DNA of 64,000 nt from assembly GCA_023897205.1 (NCBI GenBank), contig JAHWDD010000008.1, positions 248,001 through 312,000 on the forward strand. Direction: 5' to 3'. Source of the DNA: Exophiala sp. HKRS030 (lineage: Eukaryota > Ascomycota > Eurotiomycetes > Chaetothyriales > Herpotrichiellaceae). Positions 32,618-43,532 of this stretch are shown here, in pieces. Position 1 is the stretch's first letter. Each line of letters begins with the position of its first letter. Below the pieces are notes generated by a model. It did not search any database. It had not been told where the DNA came from and saw only the letters and a list, made by a program, of their open reading frames with translations. The position numbers were made by a program, and so were the translations under genes.

Positions 32618-34429
32618 ATGGTACGTTATACATACCTTTTACCTTGCCAAGTTCGTAGCTACTAGGTCGTTCTAACAGAATGCAAAGGCAGGAAAATCCT
32701 TCGTCGGTGCCATTGACAATGGCACCACCAGTACTCGGTTCCTCATCTTCGATCAGGCTGGTAACCCTGTGGCCGAACATCAAGCCGAGTTCAAGCAGAT
32801 GTACCCTCACTCTGGGTCGGTTCTCTCTTCTCCATTACAAGACATTCCGTCCTAATCTTTCGTCATAGCTGGCACGAACATGACCCTCTCGAGCTCGTTT
32901 CCTCAACCAGCGAATGTATAGACAAGGCCTGTGAAAAGTTCGAGGCAAAAGGATACTCTTTGTCCGACATGAAAGCCGTGGGAATAACCAACCAGAGAGA
33001 GACGACGTGCGTCTGGGATACCAAGACCGGTGAACCTCTGTACAACAGTATAGTCTGGACCGACACGCGCACGCATCGCATCGTGCACGAACTCAAAGCC
33101 CGCAAGGGCGCAGACCAGTTACAGCCCCTCTGCGGCTTGCCGTTGTCCACGTATCCGTCCTCGACGAAGCTTCTGTGGATGCTCCGCCACGTCGACAAGG
33201 TCAAGCAGGCCTACGAGGCAGGTCGCCTCGCATTCGGCACCGTCGACACGTGGCTCGTGTACAAGCTCAACGGCGGCCTGGACGCCAACGTCTTCGTCAC
33301 CGACGCCACCAACGCGAGCCGCACCATGTGGATGAACATCCACAAGCTAGAGTACGACGACAAGCTCATCTCCTTCTTTGGCCTCGACACCAAGACGCCG
33401 AAGCTGCACCTGCCGAAGATTGTGCCCTCGTCGAGTCCCGATGCCTACGGCAAATTGGCGAGCACCAAGCTCAAGGGGACCAAGATCGCAGGTTGTCTGG
33501 GTGATCAGTCCGCCGCCCTCGTCGGTCAGAATGGGTTCGTCCCCGGCCGTGCAAAGAACACCTACGGGACTGGCTGCTTCCTGCTGTACAACGTCGGCGA
33601 AAAGCCCGTCATCAGCACGCACGGCCTGTTGGCCACGGTCGCGTACGACTTCTCACCGCAGGGGCTCAAACCTGTGTACGCGCTGGAAGGATCCATCGCC
33701 GTCGCAGGCAGTAGTGTGCAGTTCTTGCGCGACAACCTGGGCTTCTTCCCCACGGCGCCCAAGGTCGGTGAGCTGGCGCAAACCGTCGACGACAACGGCG
33801 GCGTGGTGTTCGTCACGGCGTTCAGTGGACTTTTTGCGCCGTACTGGTACGACGACGTCAAGGGCACGATCTGGGGCCTCACCAGCTACACCCAAAAGGG
33901 TCACATTGCGAGGGCGACGCTGGAGGCGACGTGTTTCCAGACGAAGGCCATCCTGGACGCCATGGAAAAGGATGCCGGGGTGAAACTGCAGGAACTCGCC
34001 GTCGATGGTGGGATGAGCAATTCGGATTTGTGTATGCAGGTGAGTACCGTCGTTGCATTTACACGTGCGCGTTGCTCTCTTGACGTTCTTGTTTTCGTAC
34101 TTCTGTGGTGAGACTGAACCAGTGAGCTAATACCGGAACGATACGATCGACAGACCCAATCCGACATCATCCAAATCCCCGTCGACCGGCCAAAGATGCG
34201 AGAGACCACGGCGCTCGGGGCCGCCATCGCGGCAGGCTTCGCGGTCGGCGTGTGGAAGAACTTTGACGAACTGAAGGAGGTGAATTCCGAAGGTCGCTTC
34301 TTCTTCAAGCCCAAGATGAGCCAGGCGGCCAGTGACAAGATGTACAAACGGTGGACCAAGGCCGTGGAGATGAGCAAAGGTTGGGAAGACGACGAGGACG
34401 AAGAGGAAGAGGAGCAACCCAAGTTGTAA
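32618..34429 (+). CDS. GUT1: Glycerol kinase (FGGY family)
   Basis: The four-exon model is 32618..32620, 32679..32815, 32869..34039, 34154..34429, 528 residues. The ATG alone forms the coding part of exon 1, and the intron begins at the next base (GTACGT). Motifs are the ATP-binding GAIDNGTTSTRFLIFD, the catalytic-side GITNQRETTCVWD, TDATNASRTMWMNI, GCLGDQSAALVGQ, TYGTGCFLLYN, FVTAFSGLFAPYWYDDVKG and the FGGY-like ELAVDGGMSNSDLCMQ. The enzyme phosphorylates glycerol to glycerol-3-phosphate for glycolysis and lipid synthesis. The C-terminus is unusually acidic (WEDDEDEEEEEQPKL). It is convergent with ERG27. Confidence 0.96.
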
Positions 34430-34787
34430 ATTCTATTTGGATAGTCTGTGCGTCTCGTGCCGTCTGTCCATCGCCCCCCGAGTCGACACCGCTTTCCCTT
34501 GCGGTCAGATTCCAGCGCTTGCTTTGGCTGTCAAGGTGGTATGGGAAGAGGAGGAGGTAAGCCATCGGCTAGAAGCCCAGCATGTAGAATGTCTCGATCA
34601 GAGAGATTTACGCTGTATTGGGTGTAAAAGATAGCGGCGATGACGATTTTCACCATGGCCTTTTCTTCTTGCTTGCAGGTACTCTTGAACCGCCGGTGTG
34701 CTTGTGTACATGGGACACGAAAAAGGTATCCTTGAAATGGTGTACCGGACGAATGGAATCCTCACACCAGGTTTTTTATTTTGCTAC
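34430..34787. other. Convergent 3' region
   Basis: 358 bp between the GUT1 and ERG27 stops. Nothing further seen. Confidence 0.75.
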
Positions 34788-36278
34788 CTACGACGCATGC
34801 CCATTACTGTGAATCTCTTGAGTGTGTTCCGACTCGTACTCGTCGATCCTGGCCTCCCAGTCTTTCCGCAGCGCCTCCATCTTCCTCCACGCCTCAGCGC
34901 CTTGAGACACGAAACTTTCGACATCCTCGGCCGTGGCGTCCACCGCGCCACTCTTCCTGCCCAGGCTGCCACCCCACCACGTATTCTTGAACGGTTTGCC
35001 CGTGCCGTTGATGCCCCAGCCTTCTACGTCCGTGACGCGGACGGACGACCGCCCAAACAGATCGACCGCAGAGCCCCATTTGCATGGCCCGCCGTCGCCA
35101 CTCGCTTCCACAGCTTTCGCGTCGATGTCGGCTCGGGACGCGAGGATGAGCCACGTCACGGAGGCGGCGCCGAGGTAGCTTGACACGTTGGCCCAGGGGG
35201 ATCCGCACCAGCGCGCCAGGTAGATTCCCAGGCGGTAAAACTCGTGGATGATCCAGTAGAGGCTGATGATCGTCGTCGTACAGATCCCCGGGTGCGCGAG
35301 AAGGAAGGTCGGTTCGGATCGTCGAGACATCCTGTTCGTCGGGGAAGAGTCCGAGGGCGACGGCGTGATGTACTCCTTGACCGACGTCGTACTGGCGGGG
35401 GGTGTCGTCGCCGTCAGGGCGAGGAGGTCGGTCAACCTCTTTGTGGATTCGTACGCCGCGCCGGACTTGAGGCCCTGGTGGTCGTCCGGGTTGTACTGGT
35501 GCGCCACGGCATCGACGGACGAAGTCCAGATGATTTTCCCGGAGGATTCAGAGGGGCATGCTCGTATCAACGGCATCAGCCAGTGGACCAGCATGTAGTG
35601 TCCGAAGGTGTTGGCACAAAAGACTTCCCCCAACACCGGCTCTTCTCTGGTCTCCCGGCTCCCCGGGCGCGGAGGAAATTGTGGTTTGGTGACGAGACCG
35701 ACGAACCCTAATTTGAACGTAGGCCATGTAGTGGCTTGTCTTATCCCCGTCAGGACGGTCCAGATTGCCACTGGCCAGTTCAACCCGGACCAGCCTCCTA
35801 TCCCTGCGTTGAGGACGATCGCGTCGAGGTGGGTGATGTTCGAGGATAGCAGTTTTCGGCTGAGCGCCCGCACGGAGAGGAGGGAAGTCAACTCGACGTT
35901 TTCCGGTTGGAATGTGACGCTGCGGTCGTCGGACTTCTTGTAGGATGCGTGGCGCGAGAGGTGTTTTTGGAGCGTCGTGAGGGTTTCGTCGCCTTTGAGT
36001 TGGCCGCGGGTCGTGAAGATTATGGTCAGTCTGCCTCGGATGTGTGGTGAGGTCAGAAACTCGTCGATGAGGCGGCAGCAGATTCCTAGGCCTAGGCCAC
36101 TGTCGCGTACATGTTAGTATTCAGGGTGCAAGTTCTGTGTACAGAGGTGTGTCATGCATCATGAATCTTGGTGGTCGTTTTGGGAGGGGGGGGGGGGGAA
36201 GGGGTGGCATTTGCATGTCTGCATGTGGACATACCTGTTGGCTCCTGTCACCAAGACATATCTCGTTGATGCGCTCAT
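34788..36278 (-). CDS. ERG27: 3-keto-steroid reductase (ERG27-like short-chain dehydrogenase)
   Basis: The two-exon model is complement(34788..36099, 36235..36278), 451 residues. The intron (135 nt) contains a 13-G run and splits the cofactor motif TGANSGLGLG (residues 11-20). Further SDR features are VLNAGIGGW (NAG motif), KIIWTSSVDAVAHQYN (catalytic Ser) and AAYESTKR with Tyr231 and Lys235 as the catalytic pair. The segment FCANTFGHYMLVHWLMPLI and the long C-terminal extension match ERG27, which reduces the 3-keto group during C-4 demethylation of sterols at the endoplasmic reticulum. A hydrophobic stretch (IIHEFYRLGIYLARW) may contact the membrane. Confidence 0.92.
36186..36198. repeat. 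Poly-G run in the ERG27 intron
   Basis: Thirteen consecutive Gs within the 135-nt intron. The length may be a sequencing artefact. Confidence 0.85.
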
Positions 36279-37820
36279 TTGCTGGTGCTCACATACACTC
36301 GTTGGAGCGTTGCTGGAGGTGGTGGCTCCATGAATGCGGGTTTTCTTGAATCACTTGGGCCAGGCCATTGAAAGCATGTGGCTGTACTCGCGTTGTGGCG
36401 CGACTCGGATAATTTTGTTGGAATTACGTTGGCCAAGCATTTGCTCGGGTGCTCGATCGGACACTTACAAAGGCTTCAGTACGAATACGTACCTAACAAC
36501 TACCAGCATACTCGGGCACACACATATACAGGTGCTGGGTAGAGATTCATGCGTAGGTCAAAACGTGTGTCGACTGGGGCGAGAGAGAGAGAGAGAGATG
36601 TTCAGAGTACGAGTGAGAGAACATTGACGAGTATCACGTAATCAACCGATCCTTTCGGCAGTCATCCCTGGCCGAAACATCTAAATAAACCTCAGAGGAA
36701 CTTGTGAGCAAAAACAAAAAAAAGGACTTAATCATTACGATGTCGACAACTGGAGAAGGTATGTGATGTCGCCCGAATTCCAGGATCAACCCCCCGCCGC
36801 ACGTTGGGCCACCCAAATGATATACTGTAGAGTCACGAAAATGAGAGAGGGGGCATGTGCATAACAATCCACACAGCCCCCTGCACTAGGTCGCTGCTGG
36901 CTCATCAAAACAATCGTGGGCACCTTCATTAGGCATGTGAGTTACTCGTTGTGGAAGAAAGACGTGGTGAGAGGCGACTGGGCGGACACGATGCAAGGTG
37001 AATATAAACAGCAATGGAAAAAAAGGAATGCGCAGCGGGGGGGGAATTTTGATCCTATATATACCCTGGACTAAATCGATGTTGGGCGAGGAAAACCGCG
37101 ATTTTTGTCCAAATCAGGCATGTCAATTCCTTCTTATGGCAGGATGACGTCGCCCTCTAACTCGATCCCGCATCGTCGCTTTTCTAGATCGCAGCTAATA
37201 TACGCGAACTTACTAGGTGCCTGGTAACTCGTCGGTGGCCTTGGTCATTTGAACATGAATCCTGAGAGAGGGCGACGAAGAGCTAAGGGATCGATATCCA
37301 ATTGATGGGAGACTCTACTTCGTACGCTGACTCGCCTGGGCTCTCAATTCGCACGACATCCAGCTAGACATTTTCCACTCTCAGCAAGGTGAGTCGTCCA
37401 CGGCGACTGTCCAAAAGGAGAGAAGGCCATCTCAGAGCACCAAAAAAATGCAAAGTCTACTTTCATCTGGGCAGTTTGACGAGTCCGGAAGAATTACGAG
37501 GATTTTTCGACTCATTGCATTCCAGTCAGACTTGGCTCGATTGTTGCTCCATTATGGTTGTCAGCCAGGAGTTCATTGTTCAAAGAATGTTGCCATGGCC
37601 GCTCAAGGTATGTTTTGACATCTTTGTTTGGTGACCTCGACCGGAATGGGAAGAGGCCATCCGCTCCAAGTCATCAACTCCCTGAATGTTTCACCTTTCA
37701 TCTTGCCATCGCTGGATCAATGAGCAGTCGCTGCGGCTCAAGGTGAATCCCTAGATGTGGTCGACCTACACGATATAACTCTTGACCCTTTTCGAGATTA
37801 CCAATCCAATCTCCGTCGCC
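36279..37820. other. Intergenic region with GA repeat
   Basis: About 1.5 kb between ERG27 (minus) and the CFEM gene (plus). It contains a GA microsatellite at 36581-36598 and small frames only. No gene can be supported. Confidence 0.65.
36581..36598. repeat. (GA)n microsatellite
   Basis: Nine GA units. Confidence 0.92.
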
Positions 37821-39383
37821 ATGAAGTCTCTCACCGGGCTGTGCTCAATCCTTTTTATCGGCGTTGTACATGCAGTGACTGTAGCGGACCTCCCGAGTTG
37901 TGCCGTAAGTAAGCTCTCCCAAAGACTATGGCCTCAAGTGACTGACTCGTGAACAGCAACACTGCCTATCAAATTCCACCTCTGTTCAGACCTCCTGCTC
38001 CGTGATAGATATCTCGTGCCTTTGTTCGAGTTCGACTTACGTGACGGCTCTATCTTGCTGTCTGTACAGCAGTTGCAATCCAGATGAACAAGCCAGTCCG
38101 TACCATGAACAGCATATCCAAAGAGGGACATGAAAATGCTAACGGTGACAGTTGCGATTCAATTCAACAAGCAAGAATGTGCTGCCGTCAACGAGACAGC
38201 TCCAGATTTTGTGGGATGCTCGCCTGCCGGGTTGAGCAGTGCTCTTGCGAGCATGAGTCTGACTACAGCACCAACAATGTCACCCAGCTCGGTGTCGTCG
38301 TCGACAGCGACCTCTTCGTCGGTCAATCCAGGCTTCAGCACAATCAGCGGTGATATCGTGACGCAGACGCTTCCTCCCTCGACCACAAAGCCAGTGACGG
38401 CGACTTTTGGCGGCAGGCCACTTTTGACAGGGAGCTGCGCCGTACCCTTTTTTGCCATAGCCACGGGGTCTGGTGGTTCTGTAACTGAATTTCCAGAAAT
38501 TGGATGCTCGGGGCAACGTCCTGAGTGTTGTCCATACGACCAAGGTACCAATGCCGTGATCACCAAGTGTCCACAGGACTATTTCACCACAGCCAATGGT
38601 TGCTGTCCACTGTGAGTACCTGAGGGTTGCATGATTCGAAATTTGACTGACAAGCATAGTGGTTTCCAGGTATACTACACAGCAATCGGAGGCCAAACAC
38701 CGTGTTATTCCAACCCAAGCTCAACACTTGTTCCAGTATCCACACCAACCGTGTCAGGCCTGACTGTTATAACGGACCACGTCTTCTCCGATATGTACTA
38801 TTTGGTGCCGGCGGCCCCGGAAAAGCACAAGTTGCCAACTGGCGCTATTGTTGGTATCAGTGTCAACGCATGTCTTTTCGTCTCCTGTCTCTTCGGTATT
38901 TGGTATTGTGTTCGACGGGCGCGCCGAAACAAGGCTCGAAAGGCAGCTGCAGCCCGAACGACCACGTACCCGCCAGAAGAACCTACACTGCAGATGTCTA
39001 GAGCACCAACAACGCACGAACTAGATAGCCCAGAAGCCCAGCCAGGTACAGCGGATGCACTCTCACATTGGGGAAGTCTTCCCGTATCATCTTCATCACC
39101 ACCAGCTTATGATCAGGAGAAGGCTAAGCTCAAGCCGAGGCCTCTCATTCCCCAGGAACTTCCAGGGAGCATGTGGATGAATGAGCATCATCCGGCCTTC
39201 TCAGGCGAAAATACCCCAACAGAGGCAACGCCGTCCTCTCCACCGACGACTCCGGGCCATAAAGCAACACCTGAGGAATCAAGATCTCCCGTCTTGTCCG
39301 CTGTCACCTCAAGATCAGGAAATGACAGCCCAGCTTTCGTGTCACCGTTGGGATCCCCGAGGCCGCCTAAAGCATCACCTTAA
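37821..39383 (+). CDS. CFEM-domain, Cys-rich, single-pass membrane protein
   Basis: The four-exon model is 37821..37904, 37957..38095, 38152..38611, 38660..39383, 468 residues. A signal peptide (about 1-21, LTGLCSILFIGVVHA) leads into a CFEM domain with eight Cys (PSCA, QHC, TSC, CLC, SCC, SSC). It includes IDISCLC, where the Asp is the expected haem ligand. A Ser/Thr-rich linker follows, then a second Cys-rich segment (CAVPFF ... CCPYDQ ... GCCPLGFQ), and one membrane helix near 325-347 (GAIVGISVNACLFVSCLFGI) with an RRARRNKARK stop-transfer sequence. The cytoplasmic tail of about 115 residues is Pro/Ser-rich. CFEM proteins take part in haem or iron uptake, adhesion and surface sensing. The membrane anchor with a long tail suggests a surface sensor, which is an inference. 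Confidence 0.85.
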
Positions 39384-39812
39384 TCCAAATCAATCGAGCT
39401 GTGTACATAGTAATGCTTGTTTTGTCACTGTGATATTGGGGACACCAGAACAGAAGAGAACATAACAGGGAAGGCGCGGGACATGAAGCTCGAATTTTTA
39501 AGGGGATGGCTAATCGCTCATGAAGAGATAGGGCATCTTCCTATGGATGTCGGACCAAGTGGTGTAGGCAAAGCCCAGTGACAGTTAATTTTCAATTTCA
39601 GCGCTGTTGACCAAGAAGTCATCGAGTTATTTATTCTACGCTTCGATAAGTTTGTCCGTAACGCCGTAACTACCGGGAGAGATAGGCGTCACGTGCTACA
39701 GATCCGCCAAGGTTTAGCCTCAGCTATGAAGATCCCGTCCTGCCGAACTTCTCGATTGATTCGCCCCCCTCACATTCGATCATATCCCTAATGCACCACA
39801 GTGACTTTCGTG
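39384..39812. other. Intergenic region
   Basis: 430 bp between two plus-strand genes. Nothing recognised. Confidence 0.7.
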
Positions 39813-42306
39813 ATGACTGATGAAGGGGTCTCAAAGCCGAAAGAGACTCTCAGGTATCGCAAGGGTTACCATAGAAGAGCCCCCCGTGCATGTGATGAAT
39901 GCAGACTGAGAAAGATCAAATGCGATGGCTCTAAGCCTTGCAAGCCTTGCACCGTGTCCCACAGCAGTAAGTCACGCCCTTTTGCCGAGAGAACAAGAAC
40001 ACTTTTCACGAAGGTTTTGACCATACTGACACGTTTCGCGGACAAGCTTGCTCTTATGAGTCGGGAAGAAAGCCGCGACAAACACCAACCGAGCGCATTC
40101 GAGTTTTGGAAACACGGCTGCGTAGTGTCAAGGCATCGTTGGAGATTCTCAAGTCCCAGAATTCGCCAGGACAGGCATTCGATGTGGACAAGATTCTCAA
40201 GACAGTTGATCTCTCTGTGGCGCCACCATCAGACGATGAGTCGAGCTCCGATGAGGTGGCAGATAAGGCACTGCGACTGAACAGCATGATGGGCCACTCA
40301 GGAAGAAGTTTCGCGACCGGGCCATGGCAGACGAGCTTCTATGGCCCTTATTCCGGATGCTCCTTCGTCTTACGCACACTTGAGCTCTTTCGAAAGGTAG
40401 CAGACGATAATCCCCATCCAGACGGCAGCCGCCAGGTCATCTCTGATTTGTACGAAGCTCCCATTCCAGACATAGAGTCATACACACCTGCCGAGTCGAG
40501 GACTCTGCCGAGCCAGTCAACGGCATTGGACCTCCTGGGTGTGGTGTTCATGAGATATTCGGTCTTGGTACAGTTTCTTCATGAGGCCAATTTTCGTGAC
40601 ATGGTCTACCGGTTCTACAACGAGTCGGCAGTTCAATTCAGTGCATCAGGCCAAACCTTTATGCCACTGTTTCATGCTGTAATGAGTCTAGGACTTCTTT
40701 ATGACGTACATTCTCGCAGGCAGGATGGTTGCGAATATGCGACGTCTGAAGCGTAAGTGACGTTCCGACTATAGCACTCAAATCTTGCTGACCGGTGCCG
40801 ACAGGACGAAACATTTTCTGCTTGCTCGGAGGGGGCTCGATATTAGTCATTGTGCAGACCTCATATCGCTGCAGGCCCTACTTTGCCTGACGATATTCTT
40901 GATCTCGACTTCACGGATAACAGCTGCTCACACATATCTTGGCGTGGCCAGCTCCGCAGCTACGAGACTAGGTCTGCACAAGAAGGTCGAGGAAGGTGTA
41001 CCGTTGTCCGCAGCTCAGAGAGATACCCGGACGAGGGTCTTTCTCAGTCTACTCCAACTTGACCTCTACGTGAGCTTGGTGTTGGACATTCCGGGATTTA
41101 TCAACCTGGATCACATCGACTCAGAGATCATGAACAAACTTCAGCCGAGCACGACCGGAAAATTACTCTATCCTTTTGACATTACTGCCGAGAGTCGAGC
41201 TCAGTTCTCAGCGTCAGCAAAGCACCTTGAGCTCCTGATATTGGCTTCTACAGGAGTGCATGACTTGTTCTACAAATGCCACAGGCAGTCTGAAAAGACC
41301 ACTGATGAGTCAGAATTTACGAGCGTGGATGTCAAGATATTGAAAGACATTGAACAGAAATATCGTTTGTGGACGAATGGGCTCTCCGGTTTGCCGGCGT
41401 TTCCAGAAGACCCTGAGACTTCTGCCCGGTAAATCTGCCCGTTACTTGACCCTGGGCCCGGCTGACCTCGAGATAGCATGAAGTTTGAACTCGAAATGAC
41501 TTTCTATCTTGGCCAGATGGCACTGTATCAGCCCTTCTTGCACTATCTCATCCCGATGGCACAAGGCTTGCCTACAACGAAGATACAATCTGAGCACGCC
41601 TTGGCTTGTATGAAAATAGCAGGCATAACCATCAGTCGGACAGATGTCATGTACCAACGAGGTCTCCTATGCCCTGCTTCATGGAACAGCATTTACACAC
41701 TTTTTCTTGCAGTGTCATGTCTGCTGTTTCTCATTGCTACTCACCCTGGCACTTCTAGACCCAGCAACGCGTGGAAGAAGGGTGAGCGAGGTATCATGCT
41801 ACTGGCTGCAATGCGTTGCGTCAACAACGGCGCAGTGAAGTGCCTGCTTATAATAAAGGTAACTTGACATGCTTGTCCGAAACGTCGTGGCAGACTCCTC
41901 TTTGTGTGGTTACCGTTATTCCGCTAACACCAACTGCCGGCAGATGCTAATTCAGCAGCTCTCGCACACTGTTCTCTTCGACGTCGACCACATTGTTGCA
42001 GCGACTGCTGGGATCTGCCCTTGCAGCGTCGCCGGCTCTCTACCTCGTGAGGCCATCAGGCGCAGTCTCTCCAAGGACATGGCAGCTACCACGCCACTGC
42101 ATTCTGCAGGGTATCCGACACCAGACACCCCTCTTGAAGCACGCTCAATCCAGTCTCCCTGGAGCCTCGGACACGATCATGTCCCGACATTGTTCACAGG
42201 CAGTCATGATACCTTTTACCGCGATGCTGATTCGATTTTGGCTGAAGCCCAAGCTATGTCCATGGTAATGCCGATGGATAGCTTTGAAATTTTTGGAGGA
42301 GGCTAA
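39813..42306 (+). CDS. Zn2Cys6 fungal transcription factor
   Basis: The five-exon model is 39813..39966, 40047..40752, 40805..41428, 41477..41858, 41944..42306, 691 residues, closing in frame. The binuclear zinc cluster starts at C27 (CDECRLRKIKCDGSKPCKPC) and its sixth Cys is supplied by exon 2, so intron 1 interrupts the cluster. A short coiled segment (RIRVLETRLRSVKASLEIL) follows. The middle is the fungal-specific regulatory domain (SQSTALDLLGVVFMRYSVLV; AAHTYLGVASSAATRLGLHK; DTRTRVFLSLLQLDLYVSL). It is a nuclear regulator of unknown target genes. The CFEM gene is its upstream neighbour in the same direction. Confidence 0.9.
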
Positions 42307-43532
42307 CTTGGTTCAACGTTGTCAACAACGTGTATCTGCCTTCAGACTGCTATCTCATCACCTCTACGAGCAATCTTACGGTGTGCAAATTGTATCGTCG
42401 TGAACTCTCCACTTCGAGGGCCTGCTTTTGTCGGAGAGAAGAGGATGTACGTAGTCGGTGCGCCTTATTAGCATGAGGCTGAATTAGTTTCAGTTGAGTC
42501 TCTGCAGCCGATCATAAGTGACACATGGTGATCCATAACCGGGCCAGAATACGCAGTAGAGTCAGGACGAGTCAGGATAAATTCGGACCTCAGGACACTC
42601 CTTTGTTATGAGTGCTCAAGGCTTATCTATCATCACCATCGGCGCCGTAAATAGTACCAGCCACCGGATTTCGATGCCCTGACCAAGATGCGGAGTTTGA
42701 CGCGGCATCCTTAAAGCTAGGCGTGAGTGGGTTAGTTGGCGAGCAAGGAGCAGGGATGAGGCCAAGTTCTGGATGCTTATTCAATGAAGCACCAAGGTAC
42801 GGATACCTCAGTACAAATACAGAGGTATCGAGGAGGGTCCCCTTTTATGCATCATCGCAGTGTATGCGAAGCATTAGTACCTACTTATCTGGGCGAGCAG
42901 ATGCCACCTTTATCGACGATAAGGCCAAGTAAGGTACGGAGTCTGACCAAGTCAATAGAGTGGCGGGAAGTCAGCAGCCGGACGAGGTCGAGGCCCGGGG
43001 CCTTTGCTATTTAGGCGCCGAGAGGACTCGCTATTGGGCTGCTGAGGCGGGTGACAGGGGGCTCCCTTGCACCTAATGCACTCCCCTGGACTTCCTGAGG
43101 GCGGCTGAACCCCCACGTGGTATTTTGGAGAGTTATGCAGGATTGTCGCTTCTCCTTTCTCCCCAATCAACGCTACCCTGCCGCGTGTATCCCAACTTTT
43201 CCTGCTCCGGCTTATAACCTGCATTTACTCGTCGTTACCCAACCTCCGCTGCCATCGCTGCAAGGCAAGCCAGGGCTTATCATTTACTCTTTTCGACCCC
43301 CGTTCAACTCGTTACTTATCGTTCTGCAAGCGTTCACTTCGGTTACTCTCTTACTGTCCATACTACCCCAACTCAGTCTCACCAACGCAGCAGGCCTGCC
43401 GACTGAGATCACAATCAACCCGCCTCAAAGTCCGCATCGACTCCCATTTTCACTTACAGCGAGAGCCTCGCTAATGAGATATTCTTGCCCGCCATGACCT
43501 GACCGCCTCTCTTCCGTCACGGTCCTCCTACC
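42307..43532. other. Intergenic region and long 5' leader of the Sec7 gene
   Basis: About 1.2 kb, C/T-rich in its right third (43150-43530), as expected for a fungal core promoter and 5' UTR. A CCCCCACGTGG lies near 43110. No gene. Confidence 0.65.
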
